In this document: positions 18,719 to 26,522 of the stretch, piece after piece
Layout: every line of letters starts with the position of its first letter
How positions within the stretch are numbered: position 1 is the stretch's first letter
Assembly (NCBI RefSeq): GCF_036182465.1
Contig: NZ_CP108081.1
Coordinates: 2,480,001-2,544,000 of the forward strand
DNA from: Streptomyces sp. NBC_00258
GTDB taxonomy: Bacteria > Actinomycetota > Actinomycetes > Streptomycetales > Streptomycetaceae
DNA: 64,000 bases
Reading direction: 5' to 3'
Notes under the pieces: model-generated
The model's input: only the letters and a program-made list of their open reading frames with translations
What the model was told of the DNA's origin: nothing
The model's database searches: none
Program-made: the position numbers and the translations under genes

Positions 18719-19756
18719 TCAGTCCTGAGCCCGGCCGGTGGTCACGCGGGCGATCATCAGGGCAACCAGGATGATTCCCCCATAAATGGCCTGGATCCAG
18801 AAAGACGGAACCTGGGCAAGAGTGAGCAAGTTCTGAACAACCCCAAGAAGGAGGACGCCCGTCAGGGCGCCGAACATCGTGCCTTTGCCGCCGTCGAGGC
18901 TGATGCCGCCGATAACCGCGGCCGCGAACACCGTGAAGATCATGTTCTGGCCCTGGTTGGCGTTGATCGCGCCGACGTAGCCGGTCTGCATCAGACCGCC
19001 GACCGCGGCGAGCGTTCCGGCGACGACGAACACGCCGAGCATCACGCGCTCGACACGGATGCCGGCCGCGCGTGCCGCGTCCGCGTTGCCGCCGATCGCG
19101 TACAGGGCACGCCCCAGTCGGTGGTACTTGAGGAAGAACCCGGCGACGCCGAAGGACGCCGCCGCCAGCCACACCGAGATCGGCACGCTCAGGAACGTCG
19201 TGGTGGCGAGCGTGTAGAAGGCGTCGGGCATCCCGAACAGCGTCTTGCCCTCGGTCGCGCCGACCAGCAGACCACGCAGGATGATCAGCATCGCCAGCGT
19301 CACGATGAACGCGTTGAGCTTGAGCTTCACCACGAGGATGCCGTTGAAGCCGCCGATGATCGCGCCCACCACGAGGATCGCGAGCAGGGCGACCCCGGCG
19401 GGCAGTTCCGTGCCCCAGCCCGACTGCGCGGCGGGCAGCAGCAACAGCGCTCCGACGGCGGGCGCGATACCGACGACCGACTCCAGCGACAGGTCGAACT
19501 TGCCGGTGATGAGCACCAGCGACTCGGCGAGGACCACCATCGCCAGGGCCGCCGAGGCACCCAGGATGGAGATGATGTTCTGCTCGGTGAGGAAGGCGTC
19601 GTTGACGAACGCGCCGAGGACGAGCAGCAGCAACAGGGCCGGAACCAGGGCGAGTTCGCGTGCCCTGCGCAGGAGTACGGCCTTGGCGTCGGCCTTGCTC
19701 TTCAATGGCCGCAGGGGGGTGGAGGCCGAGGCCGACGGGGCCTTCGTGTCAGCCAT
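18719..19756 (-). CDS. Sugar ABC transporter permease (RbsC family)
   Basis: The 345-residue integral membrane protein has about ten hydrophobic segments and the RbsC/BPD_transp_2 signature around GNADAARAAGIRVERVM and GGISLDGGKGTMFGAL. A charged cytoplasmic N-terminus of about 35 residues precedes the first segment. It forms the channel with the ATPase encoded at 19749 and the binding protein at 21248; its start overlaps the end of the ATPase gene by 8 bp. L-fucose or another deoxyhexose is the expected cargo from the rest of the operon. Confidence 0.93.
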   Translation of the reverse strand: MADTKAPSASASTPLRPLKSKADAKAVLLRRARELALVPALLLLLVLGAFVNDAFLTEQNIISILGASAALAMVVLAESLVLITGKFDLSLESVVGIAPAVGALLLLPAAQSGWGTELPAGVALLAILVVGAIIGGFNGILVVKLKLNAFIVTLAMLIILRGLLVGATEGKTLFGMPDAFYTLATTTFLSVPISVWLAAASFGVAGFFLKYHRLGRALYAIGGNADAARAAGIRVERVMLGVFVVAGTLAAVGGLMQTGYVGAINANQGQNMIFTVFAAAVIGGISLDGGKGTMFGALTGVLLLGVVQNLLTLAQVPSFWIQAIYGGIILVALMIARVTTGRAQD

Positions 19757-21251
19757 GGTGGTCCACTCCTTCGATGGAGGCGATCAGCTCGTGGTCGCGC
19801 CAGCCCGCCGGGTGCTCGGCGACGACACGGCCGTGGAAGAGGACGAGGACGCGGTCGCAGCGGCGCAGGTCGTCGAGTTCGTCGGAGACGACGAGGACGG
19901 CGGTGCCGTCGTCGCGGGCCGAGTCCATGCGGGAGAGCAGGGACTCCTTGGACTTCACGTCGACGCCCGCGGTGGGGTTGATCAGGACCAGCAGCCGGGG
20001 GTCGGAGGCGAGGGCCCGGGCCATGACGACCTTCTGCGCGTTGCCGCCGGAGAGGTCGGACACGGGCTGGTCGGGCCCCTCGGTGTGGATGTCGAGGCGG
20101 TCGATCAGCTCGTCGGCGAAGCCCCGCTTGCGGTCGGTGCCGACGAAGCCGTACCGGCCGAGGCGGTCCAGGACGGTCATGGTGGCGTTGTCGCCGACGG
20201 TCATGCCGAAGACGAGACCCTGCCCGTGCCGGTCGCGCGGCACGCAGCCGACACCGGCGCGCAGAGCGGCCGTCACATCGCCGAACGGCAGCTGCCTGCC
20301 CTCCAGTTGAGCGGTCCCGCCGGTCGGCGTGTGCAGTCCCGCGAAGGACTCGGCAAGCTCGATCTTGCCGCTGCCGCTGGATCCGGCGAGGCCGACGACC
20401 TCACCACCGCGCACGGTGAGGTCGATGCCCTCGTACGACTCCGACGTGAGCCCGTGTGCTTCGAGGACGACGGGCGCGCCGGCGTCCACGTCGCCACGGG
20501 AGGCCTTCTCCTCCACGGCGGCGATCGACTCCCCCGCCATGGCCTCGACGAGGGCCGCCCGCGGCAGCTCGGCCACCGGGGCCGTGGTGATCCAGCGGGC
20601 GTCGCGCAGGACCGTCACGGTCTGGCAGACCTCGTACACCTCCTGGAGGTGGTGCGAGATGAACAGGAACGTGACGCCGGACTCCTGGAGCGCGCGCATG
20701 CGGGTGAAGAGGCGCTCGATCTCCCGGTTGTCGAGCTGGGCGGTCGGTTCGTCGAGGACGATGAACCGGGCGCCGAAGCTCAACGCCCGGGCGATCTCCA
20801 CCATTTGGCGGTCCTCGACCTTGAGGTCGGCGGTCCGTGCCTCCGGGTCGACGTGGACGTCCCAGGTGTCGAGGACCTCGGCGGCCTCCGTCTTCAGCCG
20901 TCGCCAGCTGATGAAGCCGCCGCGGCCCTGCGGCTGCCGGTTGATGAAGAGGTTCTCGGCGACCGTCAGCTCGGGGACCACGGTGGGCTTCTGGTAGACG
21001 CAGGCCACCTTACGCCGCCAGGCGTCCCGGTCGGTGAGCGCGGGCGCGGGCTCGCCGTCGAAGCTGACCGTGCCCTCGTCGGGGGCCTGGAGGCCGGTGA
21101 GTACGGTGACGAGGGTGGACTTGCCCGCGCCGTTGCGGCCGACGAGGGCATGGGACTCGCCCGCGTGCACGGTCAGCTGTCCGTCGGCGAGGGCGACCGT
21201 GGGGCCGTACCGCTTGGCTATGCCCCGCGCCTCAACGAGTGGTGTGCTCAT
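19749..21251 (-). CDS. Sugar ABC transporter ATPase, duplicated (RbsA family)
   Basis: The 500-residue protein has two ATPase halves as in RbsA/MglA. The first half has an intact Walker A (GRNGAGKST) and Walker B (FIVLDEPTA) but a weak signature (VEDRQMVEIARAL). The second has a Walker A ending GSSGSGKIE (the usual S/T is Ile) and a proper signature LSGGNAQKVVMARA. This split of good and degenerate motifs is normal for the family. The ATG at 21251 overlaps the binding-protein stop as ATGA. Confidence 0.93.
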   Translation of the reverse strand: MSTPLVEARGIAKRYGPTVALADGQLTVHAGESHALVGRNGAGKSTLVTVLTGLQAPDEGTVSFDGEPAPALTDRDAWRRKVACVYQKPTVVPELTVAENLFINRQPQGRGGFISWRRLKTEAAEVLDTWDVHVDPEARTADLKVEDRQMVEIARALSFGARFIVLDEPTAQLDNREIERLFTRMRALQESGVTFLFISHHLQEVYEVCQTVTVLRDARWITTAPVAELPRAALVEAMAGESIAAVEEKASRGDVDAGAPVVLEAHGLTSESYEGIDLTVRGGEVVGLAGSSGSGKIELAESFAGLHTPTGGTAQLEGRQLPFGDVTAALRAGVGCVPRDRHGQGLVFGMTVGDNATMTVLDRLGRYGFVGTDRKRGFADELIDRLDIHTEGPDQPVSDLSGGNAQKVVMARALASDPRLLVLINPTAGVDVKSKESLLSRMDSARDDGTAVLVVSDELDDLRRCDRVLVLFHGRVVAEHPAGWRDHELIASIEGVDHHG

Positions 21252-22333
21252 TTGACCGTGTTGCCCCACAGCTCGGGGTCGTCGACGTTCTCCTTGGTCA
21301 CCAGCGGCGCGGGCAGCTGGTCCTCAAGGATGCCGCTGGGCAGCTTGACGATCTCGGAGTCGTGGTCGGTCGGACCCGGCTTGAAGGTCTTCCCCTCCAT
21401 CGCCGCCTTGATGTAGTACATGCCGTACTTGGCGTAGAGGTCGGCCGGCTGCGAGACGGTGGCGTCGATCTGGCCCTTGCGGATGGCGTCGAACTCCTGC
21501 GGGATGCCGTCGTTCGAGACGATCGTGATGTGGCCCTTCTCGCCGGTCTTCTTCAGCAGCCCCTTGGACTTCAGGGTCTGCAGCGTGGGCGCGAGGTAGA
21601 CGCCGCCCGCCTGCATGTAGATGCCCTTGATGTCCGGGTTGGCGTTGAGGAGCGTGTCCAGCTTGGAGGCCGCCGTGTCCGACTCCCACTTGGCGGGGAT
21701 CTCCAGGACCTTCAGCTTCGGGAACTTCTCCTTGACGCAGGCCCGGAAGGCCTCGGAGCGGTCCCGGCCGTTGACCGAGGCCAGGTCGCCCATGATCTGC
21801 ACGACCTTGCCGGAGGGGATCTGCTCGCCGAGGTACTCGCAGGCCTTCTCCCCGTACGCGACGTTGTTGGCGCGTACGACCATCGCGACCTTGCCCTTCT
21901 CGGGCGCCACGTCCACGGCGACCACGGGCACGCCCTTGCGCTCGGCCTGGTCGAGCCCGGCGGAGATCGCGGCGCTGTCCAGGGGGGCCACGACGAGGCC
22001 CTTCACGCCCTGGTTGAGCTGGTTGTTGATGTCCGTGATCTGCTGCGACGGGTCGCTGTTGGAGTTCACGGTCTTGAGGGCGTCGACGTCCTCGGTCTTC
22101 GCCATCTTGGGTACGTAGTCGTTGTACGACTGCCAGAACGGCGAGGTCAGCAGGGGCAGGATGACGCCGACCTTGCCGCTGCCGTCGCCTCCGCCGTCGC
22201 CCTTGGAGGCGACGTTGTCCTTGGTGCTGCCGCATGCCGCGAGTACGAGCGTGGCGCAGGCGGCCACGGCCGCCGCACGTATCGCCCGTGAGGTGTTTCG
22301 ACCGTTCCGGTACCGCACTGTTCTGCCGGCCAT
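21248..22333 (-). CDS. Periplasmic-type sugar-binding lipoprotein (RbsB family)
   Basis: The 361-residue product has a lipoprotein signal ending LVLAAC and the two-lobe Peripla_BP_4 fold: VGVILPLLTSPFWQSYNDY opens the domain, QLNQGVKGLVVAPLD and IYMQAGGVYLAP follow. It captures the sugar for the permease and ATPase encoded downstream. The ATG at 22333 has GAGGAG 7 bp upstream. It is the first gene of the eight-gene fucose operon, divergent from the GntR regulator. Confidence 0.92.
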   Translation of the reverse strand: MAGRTVRYRNGRNTSRAIRAAAVAACATLVLAACGSTKDNVASKGDGGGDGSGKVGVILPLLTSPFWQSYNDYVPKMAKTEDVDALKTVNSNSDPSQQITDINNQLNQGVKGLVVAPLDSAAISAGLDQAERKGVPVVAVDVAPEKGKVAMVVRANNVAYGEKACEYLGEQIPSGKVVQIMGDLASVNGRDRSEAFRACVKEKFPKLKVLEIPAKWESDTAASKLDTLLNANPDIKGIYMQAGGVYLAPTLQTLKSKGLLKKTGEKGHITIVSNDGIPQEFDAIRKGQIDATVSQPADLYAKYGMYYIKAAMEGKTFKPGPTDHDSEIVKLPSGILEDQLPAPLVTKENVDDPELWGNTVK

Positions 22334-22375
22334 CTATCGGCTCCTCGTTGAGCGTGATCGAGCAGGTGCCACGCA

Positions 22376-22403
22376 TATTTATCAGACCACTTCCCCCTGA
22401 CAA
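22376..22403 (-). promoter_or_regulatory. Likely promoter of the fucose operon
   Basis: On the minus strand TTGTCA (22403-22398) is followed after 16 bp by TAAATA (22381-22376), a good HrdB-like promoter about 45 bp before the first gene. The spacer holds AGTGGTCTGATA, close to one half of the palindrome at 22442-22454, so a regulator bound here would block polymerase. Confidence 0.55.
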
Positions 22404-22441
22404 CACCCCTGGACCGCAATTTTCCCTGGTTTTCATACGTA

Positions 22442-22454
22442 GTGGTCCGACCAC
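22442..22454. promoter_or_regulatory. Putative FadR/GntR operator
   Basis: GTGGTCCGACCAC is a perfect palindrome about a central C. It fits the TGGTnnnACCA type bound by FadR-subfamily regulators. Related half sites occur at 22459-22469 (GTGGTTAGACT) and, on the other strand, in the fucose promoter spacer. It lies 46 bp before the regulator gene, so autoregulation is likely. Confidence 0.6.
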
Positions 22455-22499
22455 CTGAGTGGTTAGACTGCGGCGCACCCGGCAACAGGAGGACATGGC

Positions 22500-23222
22500 G
22501 TGGACGAGAGCCTGCCCCAGGGGACGACGGCGGCCCCGCAGAAGGGGACCGTGACGCAGCGCGCGATAGACCAGATCAAGGCGATGATCGGCGAGGGCCG
22601 TCTGGAGCCGGGCGCGCGGCTGCCGACCGAGCGGGATCTGGCGTCACAGCTGGGCATCTCGCGCAGCTCGATGCGCGAGGCGATCCGGGCGCTCACGGTC
22701 CTGGGCGTCCTGGAGGCCCGGCACGGGTCCGGGATCTACGTCACCCAGCTGGAGGCCGGGGACCTGCTGGAGACCTTCGGTGTGGTCGCGGACCTCTCCC
22801 GGGGACCGGGGCTGGTCGAGCTCCTCGAAGTGCGGCGCATCCTGGAGTCGACGGCGACCGCGCTCGCCGCCGCACGGATCACCTCCGACCAACTGGCCGA
22901 GGTCGAGAAGCACTTGACGGCGATGAACGCGACGGACGACCCGGAGGAGATCCTCTCCCACGACCTGGCGTTCCACCGCGCCATCGGGGTCGCCGCGGGC
23001 AACGACACGATGGCGGCCATCCTGGAGGGGCTCTCCTCGCGCACGTTCCGCGCCCGGGTCTGGCGCGGCTACCAGGAGGAGGGGGCGTTCGAGCGCACCC
23101 GGCGGGAGCATGCGGCTATCCATCGTGCGCTGGTAGCTCGCGACCCTGAGACCGCACGGGCGGCTGCGGCTGCGCATGTGGGTGAGGTGGAGCAGTGGCT
23201 GCGGACCCAGCTCCAGCCTTGA
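22500..23222 (+). CDS. GntR-family (FadR subfamily) transcriptional regulator
   Basis: The 240-residue protein has an N-terminal winged helix (LPTERDLASQLGISRSSMREA) at about residues 20-80 and an FCD ligand domain after it, with the metal-ligand pattern HDLAFHRAIGVAAGND and EHAAIHRAL. FadR-type regulators commonly bind a sugar acid or lactone and release DNA. Here the effector is probably an L-fucose pathway intermediate, from its divergent position to the fucose operon. The GTG at 22500 has a perfect AGGAGG 7 bp upstream; the ATG at 22495 is out of frame. Confidence 0.92.
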   Translation: MDESLPQGTTAAPQKGTVTQRAIDQIKAMIGEGRLEPGARLPTERDLASQLGISRSSMREAIRALTVLGVLEARHGSGIYVTQLEAGDLLETFGVVADLSRGPGLVELLEVRRILESTATALAAARITSDQLAEVEKHLTAMNATDDPEEILSHDLAFHRAIGVAAGNDTMAAILEGLSSRTFRARVWRGYQEEGAFERTRREHAAIHRALVARDPETARAAAAAHVGEVEQWLRTQLQP

Positions 23223-23271
23223 GGGCTGGAACCGGGTCCGAAGTCGGGTCGAGGGGCGTCTGCGGGCCGGT

Positions 23272-23406
23272 GGGGGCTTGTCGCGCCCACGCGGCGGAGC
23301 CGCATATGTCACAGCCCCGCGCCCCTGAAAGACGGGGCTGCGCCCCGGTCTTTCGCCTTTAGGGGCGCGGGGAACCGCGCGAGCAACCACAGCGCACCCG
23401 CAGCCT
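23272..23406. repeat. Dispersed 3'-flank palindromic repeat, copy B, as an inverted pair
   Basis: The right half (from 23362, GGGGCGCGGGGAACCGCGCG and a tail ending ACCCGCAGCC) is one repeat copy. The left half (GGGGGCTTGTCGCGCC... CCCCGCGCCCCTGAAAGAC) is a diverged copy in the other orientation. The two can pair into a long hairpin around GCCCCTGAAAGAC and GTCTTTCGCCTTTAGGGGC. It fills the 194-bp gap between the convergent regulator and GH38 genes and probably ends transcription from both sides. Confidence 0.65.
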
Positions 23407-23416
23407 AAAAGAAGCC

Positions 23417-26400
23417 TCAGGCCCTCTTCAGCCTCAGCGTCACCAGCTCGAACGGGCGGAGTTTCAGGGTGAGCCTGCTGCCGTCCTGCTCCGGGGCGAC
23501 CGCGTCGGGGAGCGGGCGTTCCAGGAGGTCCGTCACCGTGGCGGACTCGACCTCGAAGCCTGCCGTGAGCGTGGCGCGGCTGCGGCCGCCGCGTGACTCG
23601 TGGAAGCGGACGATCACGTCACCGCTGCCGTCGTCGGCGAGCTTCACCGCGGTGACCACGACCGCGTCCTGGGCGACGGCCACCAGAGGCGCGACCTCCG
23701 AGGCCCCGCCGACGACCTTCCGCTCGGGCAGGTTGATCCGCCAGCCTTCGCGCACCGCGTCGCCGATCGCGGCACCGGGCACCAGCGCGTGCCGGAAGCG
23801 GTGGACGCCCTGGTCGGTCTCGGGGTCGGGGAACCGCGGGGCGCGCAGCAGCGAGACACGGACCGTGGTGGTCGTACCACCGTCGTCGCGCACCGCCCGC
23901 GTCACGTCGTGGCCGTACGTCGAGTCGTTGACGACCGCGACGCCCCAGCCGGGCTCCTCCATGTGGACGAACCGGTGGTTGCAGGCCTCGAACTTGGCCG
24001 CCTCCCATGACGTGTTGGTGTGCGTCGGCCGGAAGAAGTGCCCGAACTGCGTCTCGGACGCGTACCGCTCGGCGTGCACATCGAGCGGGAACGCCATCTT
24101 CAGGAACTTCTCCGTCTCGTGCCAGTCGACCTCGGTGTCGATGTCGAGCCGCCACTCCCCCGGCGCGAGCGACAGCACCTGCGTGACCTTCGACGCCCCG
24201 AAGGTCCGTACGATCCGGACCGAGACGCCGTCGTCACCGGGGGCGACCTCGTCGGCTTCGACCAGGTCGGTGACCGTGTTCCGGTAGAACTCGTCGACGT
24301 CCCAGGCGTCCCACATGTTCGGGAAGTCGGGGTGGATCTGGAGCAGGTTGGCCGCCTCGCCGGGCGCGAGGGTCTCACGGTCCGCCGCGAGGTCGAACGC
24401 GGAGACCACGAGTCCGCGCTCGTCGATCTCGATCCGCAGCCGTCCGTTCTCGATCACATAACCGCCGTCCGTGCGCGGCACCAGCGTGCACTCGCCGCCG
24501 ACGGCCGGGGTCCGCGCTCCGCCGGCGGGCACCCCGTCGCGGGTGTGCGGCGCCGAGTTGAAGGCGAGGGCGGTCGTGCCCTCACCGGCCAGCGCGCGCT
24601 GGGCGGAGTCGATGATGCCGTTCAGCTCCTCGGCGACGGCCTCGTACGTCCTACGGGCCTCGCGGTGCACCCAGGCGATGGACGAGCCGGGCAGGATGTC
24701 GTGGAACTGGTGGAGCAGGACCGTCTTCCAGAGACGGTCCAACTCCTCGTACGGGTAGGTGAATTCGGTCCGGACGGCCGCGGTCGCCGCCCACAGTTCG
24801 GCCTCGCGCAGGAGGTGTTCGCTGCGCCGGTTCCCCTGCTTGGTCTTTGCCTGGCTGGTGAGTGTGGCGCGGTGCAGCTCCAGGTACAACTCACCGACCC
24901 ACACGGGGGCGTTGGGGTACTCGGCCTCCGCCTTCTCGAAGAACTTCTCCGGGGTCTCCCAGACCACGGTCGCCGAGCCTTCGAGGTCCCGGAGCCGGGC
25001 CGCCTTGGCGATCATCTCCCGGGTCGTGCCACCACCGCCGTCGCCCCAGCCGGTCGGCGCGAGGGAGTGCCGGGCGACGCCCTTGTCCTTGAAGTTGTTG
25101 GCCGCGTGGGCGATCTCGCTGCCCTTCATGGAGCAGTTGTACGTGTCCACGGGCGGGAAGTGCGTGAAGATCCGCGTGCCGTCGATGCCCTCCCACTGGA
25201 AGGTGTGGTGCGGGAACTTGTTGGTCTGGGACCACGAGATCTTCTGTGTCAGCAGCCACTTGGAACCGGCCGCCTTGATGATCTGCGGCAGTCCGGCGGC
25301 GAAGCCGAAGGTGTCGGGCAGCCAGGCCTCCTCGTTCTCGACGCCGAACTCGTCGAGGAAGAACCGCTTGCCGTGCACGAACTGCCGGGCCATCGCCTCC
25401 GAGCCGGGCATGTTGGTGTCCGACTCGACCCACATGCCGCCGGCCGGCACGAACCGCCCGTCGGCCACCGCCTTCTTCACCTTGGCCCACACCTCGGGCC
25501 GGTGCTCCTTCACCCAGGCCCACTGCTGGGCCTGCGACATGGCGAAGACGAAGTCCGGCTCGTCCTCCAGCAGGGCCGTCATGTTGGAGGTTGTCCGGGC
25601 GACCTTGCGTACGGTCTCGCGCAGCGGCCACAGCCACGCCGAGTCGATGTGGGCGTGGCCGACCGCGCTGATGTGGTGGGCGGAGGGGACGGCCGGTGCC
25701 GACAGCACCCCTTCGAGGTGCGAGCGGGCCGCGGCCGCCGTGCCGCCCACGTTCTGCAGGTCGACGGCGTCGAGGGCCTTCTCCACCGCCCGCAGGACGT
25801 CCCAGCGGCGCGCGGACTCCACCGGCAGCTCCGCCATCAGCTCGCCGAGGACCTCCAGATCGATGACCAGCTGCCACACCGCCTCGTCGAGGACGGCGAG
25901 GTCCATCCGCTCCAGCTTGTACTGCGGTTCGCTGCCCGCGGTCTCCTTGTCGCCCAACTGCGTGGGCCGGAACGGGTGGTAGTCGAGGATGACGGGGTTG
26001 GACGCGGCCTCGACGTGCAGCCGCACCTCCTCGCCGCCCTCGACGGGGGCGCCGATCCGCACCCACTGGTTGCGCGGGTTCAGGCCCTTCACCGGGGTTC
26101 CGTCGGGACGGTAGACAAGGCCCTCGCACTGGAAGCCGGGCATGTTCTCGTCGAAGCCGAGGTCGAGGATCGCCTCGACGGTCTTCCCGGCCCACTCCTG
26201 GGGCACGGTCCCGGTCACCCGGAACCAGCTGGTGCCCCACGGAGCACCCCACCGCGCGCCCGCCTCGATCGGTTCGACCGGGGCGGACAGCCCTTCGTCG
26301 ACCGGCACGGGCTCGCCGGGCGCGTGCCACACCGCCACTTCCAGTGGTACCGACTCGGGGTACACGGCGGGTCGTATGCGCTCGTCGAGCACACGCTTGA

Positions 26401-26434
26401 GGCGGGCTTCGACCAGGTTGCGGTCGTCATGCAT
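23417..26434 (-). CDS. Cytoplasmic alpha-mannosidase, glycoside hydrolase family 38
   Basis: This 1005-residue protein has the GH38 layout: catalytic domain from about residue 250, mid domain, and beta-rich C-terminus. The zinc ligands His262 and Asp264 (GHAHIDSAW), the nucleophile Asp374 (WLPDTFGF) and the distal zinc His (LHQFHDILPGSS) are all present. It hydrolyses alpha-linked mannose from glycans. There is no signal peptide, so it acts inside the cell on imported oligosaccharide. The ATG at 26434 follows GGAG at 8 bp; the frame extends to 26608 without support. It is the last gene of the LacI-linked operon. Confidence 0.93.
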   Translation of the reverse strand: MHDDRNLVEARLKRVLDERIRPAVYPESVPLEVAVWHAPGEPVPVDEGLSAPVEPIEAGARWGAPWGTSWFRVTGTVPQEWAGKTVEAILDLGFDENMPGFQCEGLVYRPDGTPVKGLNPRNQWVRIGAPVEGGEEVRLHVEAASNPVILDYHPFRPTQLGDKETAGSEPQYKLERMDLAVLDEAVWQLVIDLEVLGELMAELPVESARRWDVLRAVEKALDAVDLQNVGGTAAAARSHLEGVLSAPAVPSAHHISAVGHAHIDSAWLWPLRETVRKVARTTSNMTALLEDEPDFVFAMSQAQQWAWVKEHRPEVWAKVKKAVADGRFVPAGGMWVESDTNMPGSEAMARQFVHGKRFFLDEFGVENEEAWLPDTFGFAAGLPQIIKAAGSKWLLTQKISWSQTNKFPHHTFQWEGIDGTRIFTHFPPVDTYNCSMKGSEIAHAANNFKDKGVARHSLAPTGWGDGGGGTTREMIAKAARLRDLEGSATVVWETPEKFFEKAEAEYPNAPVWVGELYLELHRATLTSQAKTKQGNRRSEHLLREAELWAATAAVRTEFTYPYEELDRLWKTVLLHQFHDILPGSSIAWVHREARRTYEAVAEELNGIIDSAQRALAGEGTTALAFNSAPHTRDGVPAGGARTPAVGGECTLVPRTDGGYVIENGRLRIEIDERGLVVSAFDLAADRETLAPGEAANLLQIHPDFPNMWDAWDVDEFYRNTVTDLVEADEVAPGDDGVSVRIVRTFGASKVTQVLSLAPGEWRLDIDTEVDWHETEKFLKMAFPLDVHAERYASETQFGHFFRPTHTNTSWEAAKFEACNHRFVHMEEPGWGVAVVNDSTYGHDVTRAVRDDGGTTTTVRVSLLRAPRFPDPETDQGVHRFRHALVPGAAIGDAVREGWRINLPERKVVGGASEVAPLVAVAQDAVVVTAVKLADDGSGDVIVRFHESRGGRSRATLTAGFEVESATVTDLLERPLPDAVAPEQDGSRLTLKLRPFELVTLRLKRA

Positions 26435-26522
26435 GTGAGGTGCTCCGTAACTCCGTTGTGCGGGTTGCTGCTCGGTGTCGGTGGTCAACACCGGCTTTCG
26501 GTGGTGACCACCTGGTCGGCGG

